NCBI GenBank assembly: GCA_032622095.1
Contig: CP136063.1
Span: 61,519,897-61,583,896 of the forward strand
Source of the DNA: Siphonodentalium dalli
Lineage: Eukaryota; Mollusca; Scaphopoda; Gadilida; Siphonodentaliidae
Direction of reading: 5' to 3'
Length of the DNA stretch: 64,000 nucleotides
Part shown: piece after piece, positions 58,650 to 64,000 of the stretch
Position numbering within the stretch: position 1 is the stretch's first letter
Layout of the letters: each line of letters begins with the position of its first letter
Program-made: the position numbers and the translations under genes
The notes under the pieces: model-generated
Seen by the model: the letters and a program-made list of their open reading frames with translations, nothing else
The model's database searches: none
What the model was told of the DNA's origin: nothing

Positions 58650-58993
58650 CAAAATACCACAGGTGTATATATCCGGGTGAACACTGTAGTAAATACCTGG
58701 GCGAAAACGTGGTGTAAATACCTGGGTCTAAATACTCCGGATAACCTGGGTCTAAATACCACCCGGATGTGACAGCGTTTTTCTAAATTATATCCGTAAA
58801 AACCCGGGTAAACTGGGGTTTAACCTAACATATATAGAAAACACCAGGGTAAATCTGTATAAAGCCCTGATTTACCTGGGTGTAACCTGGGTGTGACATG
58901 GGTGGAACCAGGGTAAAACCTACATGTACCGGGGTTCATCAGGGGTATACCTAGGTAAACACAAAGATTTACCCAGGTACATTTTTATATGGG
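58650..58993. mobile_element. Fold-back element of CCTGGGTAAA modules (copy C)
   Basis: ACCTGGGT/ACCCGGGT modules alternate with their complements, and the right end GGTACATTTTTATATGGG is the 18-bp terminus shared with the 5.0-kb and (inverted) 42.6-kb elements. It abuts the minisatellite. The left boundary is unclear. Confidence 0.55.
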
Positions 58994-59116
58994 TCTTCTG
59001 AAGAAAAAACATTACTCGCCAATAGTTGTGTGACCGCTGGCGATTCCATGAAGTCGGAGTCTAGTGGGTGTGGATATCCAGAGTGGTTGTGCCTCCGAGT
59101 TATGACAGCCTCTGGT

Positions 59117-60873
59117 CAGGGGCGGCGGAAGCTACAAAAAAGTGGGGGGGGGGCACCATTTAAAAAAAAAAACCTACATATATGAATAATTAAACCAGTC
59201 GCAGACAGCGGTATCCCCCGCTGAAATGTGCAGTTGGGGGAGTGCTGAAAATATCTGGCCGGACCTGGTTTGCGAATTTGTTCTAGATACTGGTCAAGTG
59301 AACTCATATACCAAATATCTTTGAAATCCGTTGAAATGTGTGGAAATGAGCCCTGTGACGTCGTCCATTTGCACACAAAAAAATAAACAAAGTCCAATAA
59401 CTCTGCTGAAAATATCCGACCGGACCTGGTTTGCGAACTCGTTCTAGATACTGGTCATGTGAACTCATATACCAAATTTTTTGAAATCTGTTGACATTTG
59501 TGGAAATGAGCCCTGTGACGTCGTCCATTTGCACACAAAAAAATAACCAAAGTCCAATAACTCTGCTGAAAATATCCGGCCGGACCTGGTTTGCGAACTC
59601 GTTCTAGATACTGGTCATGTGAACTCATATACCAAAAATCTTTTAAATCCGTTGTCATTTGTGGAAATGAGCCGTGTGACATAGTCTATTTGCTATTTGG
59701 TAAATTCAACAAAAATAATAAACAAAGTCCAATAACTCCGGTAAAAATAACCTGCCGGACCTGGCTTGCGAACTCATTCTAGGTAATGGTCAGGTGAACT
59801 CATATAGGCCTACCACAAATCTTTGAAATCCGTTGACATTTGTTCCAGTTATGACTTACAAATTCGGGACGGACAGATGGCTAGACGGACAGACGGACCC
59901 CATTCCTATATCCCCCGCCAAATTGAAATAAAAGTGTTTTCAAATGTGCTCCAGCGCAAAGATTTTTTAGTATGATATGTTATTCGTGGTTACCATTATG
60001 AATGTAGAAACAAGAAAGAGTTTAAATGATGCTACTCACTAATCGTTGGAGCCAATGTGTGAAATATGACTGCATGATAACGTTGATACAACTTCTACAA
60101 CCTGCATCCTTTGTCACAAGTGTTATGATTAAATTAGTATACAATATACTGTATAATCCAATTAACTCCACATACGACACACGTTGATATCGAAGAAACA
60201 ATAATCACAAGTAACTGTGAATATTAAATAACACTACAATATATATGTACAGACACTGATCTTGCCAGTACACAGTAAACTTTTGTAGAACAAAATTATT
60301 GTAACTTTTCTTATTTGTCAGTAATTACTAATTAGCTGAATTGATAAAAATCCTAGTCAAGCTATTCCAATGAATACTCAGCATCAACTGATAGCCTATA
60401 TAGCATGTGATCCAATATCAGGAGTTTGACCACCTTGGCATGAAATTGTATACCTGCCAAGTCCCACGTTTGCAGTTTTATTGCAGAAACTAAAATTTAA
60501 ACCCTTCATTGGTATGATGAATGTGCTTTTAATTAGACAAGTTGCTGTGTCCAAGACATGGCTCTGATGGTATCCTCAGAAGACCTGAGATCTACAAAGA
60601 ACTCAGAGTCTGTAGTCTAATTCCCAGAGGGAAATTACTCAGACAGAGTGTCAATACTGACCAAGGGATTAACTTGCTATCTTGCTAGCCATAGCCATAG
60701 GGGCATAACTCATAAGATTAAACACATGTGTTACCATTGGAATGTTTTCTTGGGAACCAAAAAATATTTTCTCTATTGTATTTAGTATTGGAAGATTATG
60801 TACCCATAATTGGGGGGAAAAGTGGGGGGGGGCACGTGCCCCCTGTGTCCCCCCACCGGCTCCGCCGCCCCTG
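59117..60873. mobile_element. hAT-like non-autonomous element (1757 bp, perfect 8-bp TSD)
   Basis: The ends CAGGGGCGGCGGAAGC and, inverted, CAGGGGCGGCGGAGCC are hAT-like. CCTCTGGT flanks both sides (59109-59116, 60874-60881). The flanks belong to a short tandem repeat, and joining them with one CCTCTGGT restores a unit like its neighbours, which supports the excised state. Poly(G) tracts sit just inside both ends. No transposase ORF is present; the left half is the tandem core described separately. Confidence 0.85.
59205..59925. repeat. Tandem core of about 173-bp units inside the hAT-like element
   Basis: About four units carry CCGGACCTGGTTTGCGAACT, GAACTCATATACCAAA, GAAATCCGTTGACATTTGT and AAAGTCCAATAACTC. 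They are followed by GACGGACAGATGG / GACGGACAGACGGAC microsatellite and TCCCCCGCC. The layout matches the 44.9-kb repeat but the sequence differs. Confidence 0.75.
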
Positions 60874-60879
60874 CCTCTG

Positions 60880-61010
60880 GTGGTCTAGGAGGTGTGATTC
60901 TCCAGGGTGGCTGTACCTCCGAGTTATGGCAGCCTCTGGTGGTCTAGGAGGGTGAATCTCCAGGGTGGTTGTACCTCCGAGTTATGGCAGCCTCTGGTGG
61001 TCCAGAATTG
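60880..61010 (+). repeat. Short tandem repeat, about 65-bp units
   Basis: GCCTCTGGTGGTCTAGGAGG, TCTCCAGGGTGG and GTACCTCCGAGTTATGGCA recur; one unit also lies left of the hAT-like element at 59080-59116. This was the target site of that element. Confidence 0.7.
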
Positions 61011-61079
61011 GCAACACAAGCTGCGATATTACAGTTTATTCACAAATTAAATATTCACACATGGAGGCGGCTAGGACTA

Positions 61080-62084
61080 GTCAAAGAATCACCCTTTACA
61101 ACAAACATGGATATGATAATCTGGTCGTCGAGACTCGATTTTGAGGTGAACCTAGAACAAATTGGTGACACGGTGCCTTTGTTGTCATTTTGCCGGGCAG
61201 AATCTGGGGAACATTATATCCTAAATTCGCTGAAATCCGTTTTGGGGAAAAAATTGTACTGTTCTTTGAAATATGGTCGTATTTATGACTTTTTGCTGTT
61301 CCTTATTAGTCCAGTCAATCAGTTGGAAAGAAACCCCCAACTAAACAAATTGCTATCCAATGTTTTGTTTTTGGTGTGTTTGAATGCGACTATACCATGT
61401 ACTAACATAGCCAAAATACCCACGAATCCCAGGGTGGGAAAGTCAATTAAAAATGGTGAAAATTGTAATTTTGTAGTTGAGACTCGGATTTTAAATGAAG
61501 CTATATCAAATCGGTAAAAAGCTGCTTTTTGTGTTATTTTGTCGTGAAGAATCTGGGAAACAATATATCCACAAAAAAACCGCTGTGGGGAACATTTTCT
61601 ACAGATCTTTGAAATGGGATCCTATTTATGTCTGTTTTGTGTCAGTTTTATAGTTCCTCATTAGTCCATTCAAACTGATGGAAAGAAACGCTCAACCGTG
61701 AAGAAATTTTCTATGCAAAGACTTTTGGTGTTTTTGAGTTAGACTATACTTATATAATACCATATACCAAATTTCCCATGAATTCCAGGATGTTTTGGGT
61801 CAAAAGACAGGAATATGTAAAAGGAATGGTGCCAATTTACAAACAATATTTAAGTTTAACTGATGGAATGATACTGTTAAGTATCTTTAGCTTTCATCTA
61901 GCTTTCATCTGTGAAAACTGCAAATAGTTGGAGATTAGGTTTGTTCAGTCTTCAGTAGTTCAATCAAATTGAAGTGGTATTACACAATACAGTACAGGAA
62001 CAATGGCAATTTGATAAAATCCACCTGGTTATCAGGTGGGATCTCATAAGACCAAATGAATAATTAATATTGTTTCTGCACTAT
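61080..62084 (+). repeat. Dispersed repeat, copy 2, with internal duplication
   Basis: It is related to 34806-35475. Its first half (61080-61330) is a diverged copy of the repeat's start, and the start block reappears at about 61480-61620 before the rest of the repeat follows to 62084. The 182-codon ORF at 60969-61517 lies on these repeats and is not supported as a gene. The right end stops where the LINE tail begins. Confidence 0.65.
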
Positions 62085-64000
62085 ATTATTATACTTTCAT
62101 TTCCTCCAATATCATGAAGAGTTACAAACATATATACAGGCTAAACATATACATAAAGGTTCTGGATGTATAGATATACACATAACAATATTCTATATAC
62201 ACGTCAAATAACTTATACACGGTATGTGAACGAGGGAAAAATTATAATGTGACACAAAGGTATATTTCCAATTAATATGGGCACTAGTACCAAAGTGCGC
62301 ATTATGTGACTTGTGCTAAAGTTACAAGTAATTAATAATAATATTGAAAGAAGGTATTTGTCATTTTGTTAAAATGTTCACAGTATGTATCGACTGGTGT
62401 GATGAGCAAACTACTAGCCTGGTTCGATGTGATAAAATTTCCAAATATTCGCAGTCACTCTGACAAAAAAGATGACAAGATCCCTCCAATCCGAGTCAAC
62501 TGGAATATCGGATGGGTGATGACCAAGGAAGCAGGCCAGTAGCTCATCCTTTTCCAGTCCGTCTACATGCAGGGAGGCCTCAATCCCAAACTGGTCAAGA
62601 AAATCCTGTCATACACAGTTCCGTAATTCAGCAAGGAAGATACAATCAATAAATATGTGCATAATAAGACATTGGTATGGCATGCCACACTTTAAACAAA
62701 TGCCACTATCGTGATATGCTGTATGTGCGAGCAAGCGAGCTACCAGTAAGAAAGTGAATTTTTCCTTTGGGTAGTCCCTGCATGTTACCCATAAAGGAGA
62801 TATGCAAAGCGATGGATGTGCAGTGGCAAATACTGATAATTTCGGGTCAGTAGTCACAGAAGATATCCAAAAAATCCTTTCAAATTCTGATATTTGAGTC
62901 TGCACCAAGTTTTTCCACACAGATTTGGAAGGGAATAAGCCAGATATTTCAAAGTTATATACATGCTCTAAAAGAGAGAAGTTAGCTAAGATATGGTATA
63001 TGTCAGACATATGTGAGTGTAGCTCTTGACGGCCAAAAAGGTGCTCGTATAATCTGAAAACGAATATGCGTTTTGCAGCTTTGTCTGATGACAATCTACA
63101 GAGCGACCCGAACAGAGATAGCTTTTTCCTCTCGATGATGCTAGCAACAGAGCTAAGACCCATAAGACCCTGTGTTATCACCGTTCGCGTCGCTCTGGGT
63201 AAACCCTGCATGTTTTTCAGGCACATGCGGTGTACTCTTTCTAATTTCATCATATCGGACTGTGACAAGCATCGTAACATCTCAGAACCGTACAAGCCAC
63301 AACTTAATACAATAGAATTATATATTTTCAAGCAACTGAAAGGAGTTATACACCAGGATATATGCCTGCTTTGGTAAGAGAGAAATAACTACGCCGTATT
63401 TTATCACAAAGGTGATCTATCATATGTGAACTTTGTTTGTATTTAGCAAGAGGTATTCCAAGGTGGATTGCAGAATCAACTTCCCTCAAATTTGTAGAGT
63501 ATTCGCAAAATGACCATGTACGGTTACATTTTTCAAATTCATGTTTTGTTTCATTAAATACAAGGATAACAGTTTTTGTAGGGTTATACTTAAATCTCCA
63601 AAACTGACTGTACCGGAAACATATACGTATCAAGTTCGATATGCCTTCCTTAGTAAGAGAGAGGAGCATCATGTCATCTGCTTGAGTTATGGCAGAACAG
63701 TTTATACCTTGAATTTGAAGGCCATAGTATTGATTTTCTAATTCCTGGAGTAGGTCATCGATATATAACATATATAGCAAAGGAGACAATAGACCACCTT
63801 GTCTTGTTCCCTGATGCACAGTGAACCATCTGGAGGTGAGATGATCGAACCTGACACAACATTCTATATTGTAAGCAGTGAGTGAATAATTTGCCCAATT
63901 TTTCCAGTGATACCTCTTTTGTGGAGTTTGTATAACAGACAATTTATCCAAACGCAATCAAATGCTTTCTGAGTATCGAGTAGGCACACAAACAACTTAT
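62085..64000 (-). mobile_element. LINE copy 2 (same family as copy 1), 5' part outside window
   Basis: The 3' end is placed at about 62085 because TATAATAATA follows the conserved GGAGGAAATGAAAG block (minus strand) and the plus-strand flank then continues as the dispersed repeat known from 35.4 kb. The coding remnant is annotated separately; about 330 bp of 3' UTR separate them. Confidence 0.75.
62414..64000 (-). pseudogene. LINE ORF2 reverse transcriptase, broken copy
   Basis: It aligns with the copy-1 protein from box A (LLDTQKAFDCVW, minus strand near 63940) through TRQGGLLSPLLYMLYIDD and QADDM to a C-terminal C-x2-C-x9-H-x4-C and the motif CFLGHHP near the end. Breaks are a frameshift near 63870, another near 63346-63352, and an in-frame TGA at 62609-62611 where copy 1 has Trp; the final stop is at 62414-62416. 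The apparent ORFs starting at 63957 and 63331 are pieces of this one gene. The upstream part lies outside the window. It is presumed inactive. Confidence 0.88.

Noticed and set aside
60969-61517. 182-codon plus-strand ORF
   Set aside because: It starts in a short tandem repeat and runs through a dispersed repeat whose other copy at 34.8 kb is not open in this frame.

Overview
The window is eukaryotic, repeat-dominated DNA from a marine invertebrate, most likely a mollusc (a bivalve is the best guess). This is an inference from style: introns with GT/AG borders, very frequent TACATGTA and TACCGGTA palindromes, many short non-autonomous DNA transposons, tandem-core repeats ending in ACGG-type microsatellites, a tRNA-derived SINE and an invertebrate-style C2H2 zinc-finger array. 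There are no bacterial operons, rRNA genes, tRNA genes or CRISPR arrays.

Only three loci code clearly for recognisable protein. A LINE-type reverse transcriptase reads rightward and is open from the first bases of the window (2-2758). A decayed relative of it lies on the minus strand at the right edge (62414-64000). A C2H2 zinc-finger array lies on the minus strand at 40648-41859, and its broken downstream part continues to about 39500, split by a transposon. A weaker candidate is a multi-exon plus-strand gene spread over 9.8-25.0 kb: a TATA box, a possible 5' UTR exon and four internal or terminal exons with good splice borders but imperfect phase. Two short ORFs at 3854-4387 look like a damaged first exon of an unknown acidic protein.

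Most of the rest is mobile DNA, and several elements can be delimited to the base. Two hAT-like elements (21508-22244, 25598-26566) and one larger one (59117-60873) each have a perfect 8-bp target duplication. A 240-bp piggyBac-like MITE (46765-47004) has TTAA borders. Tc1/mariner-like MITEs have TA borders (48307-48516, 51166-51327, 52076-52490). Three copies of a CCGCGG-filled element include two of exactly 375 bp (13.1, 15.3 and 19.3 kb). Five copies of a 500-660 bp family ending in TTAAAGRTGGATTATCTC surround the zinc-finger locus (6.0, 36.9, 37.4, 38.8 and 39.8 kb).

The most unusual theme is a set of fold-back elements that share a layout but not a sequence. Each has conserved ends and an interior packed with one short palindrome that is specific to the family: CCATGG/TTACC-GGTAA and CCCAGGTGTACC (5.0, 42.6, 58.7 kb, all sharing one 18-bp end), GGTACC/GGCACC (6.6, 28.1 kb, sharing another end), CCGCGG (13-19 kb) and GCTTAAGC (46.6-49.0 kb). 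A 3.9-kb minisatellite of 45-bp units with a 1.17-kb higher-order duplication fills 54.7-58.6 kb.
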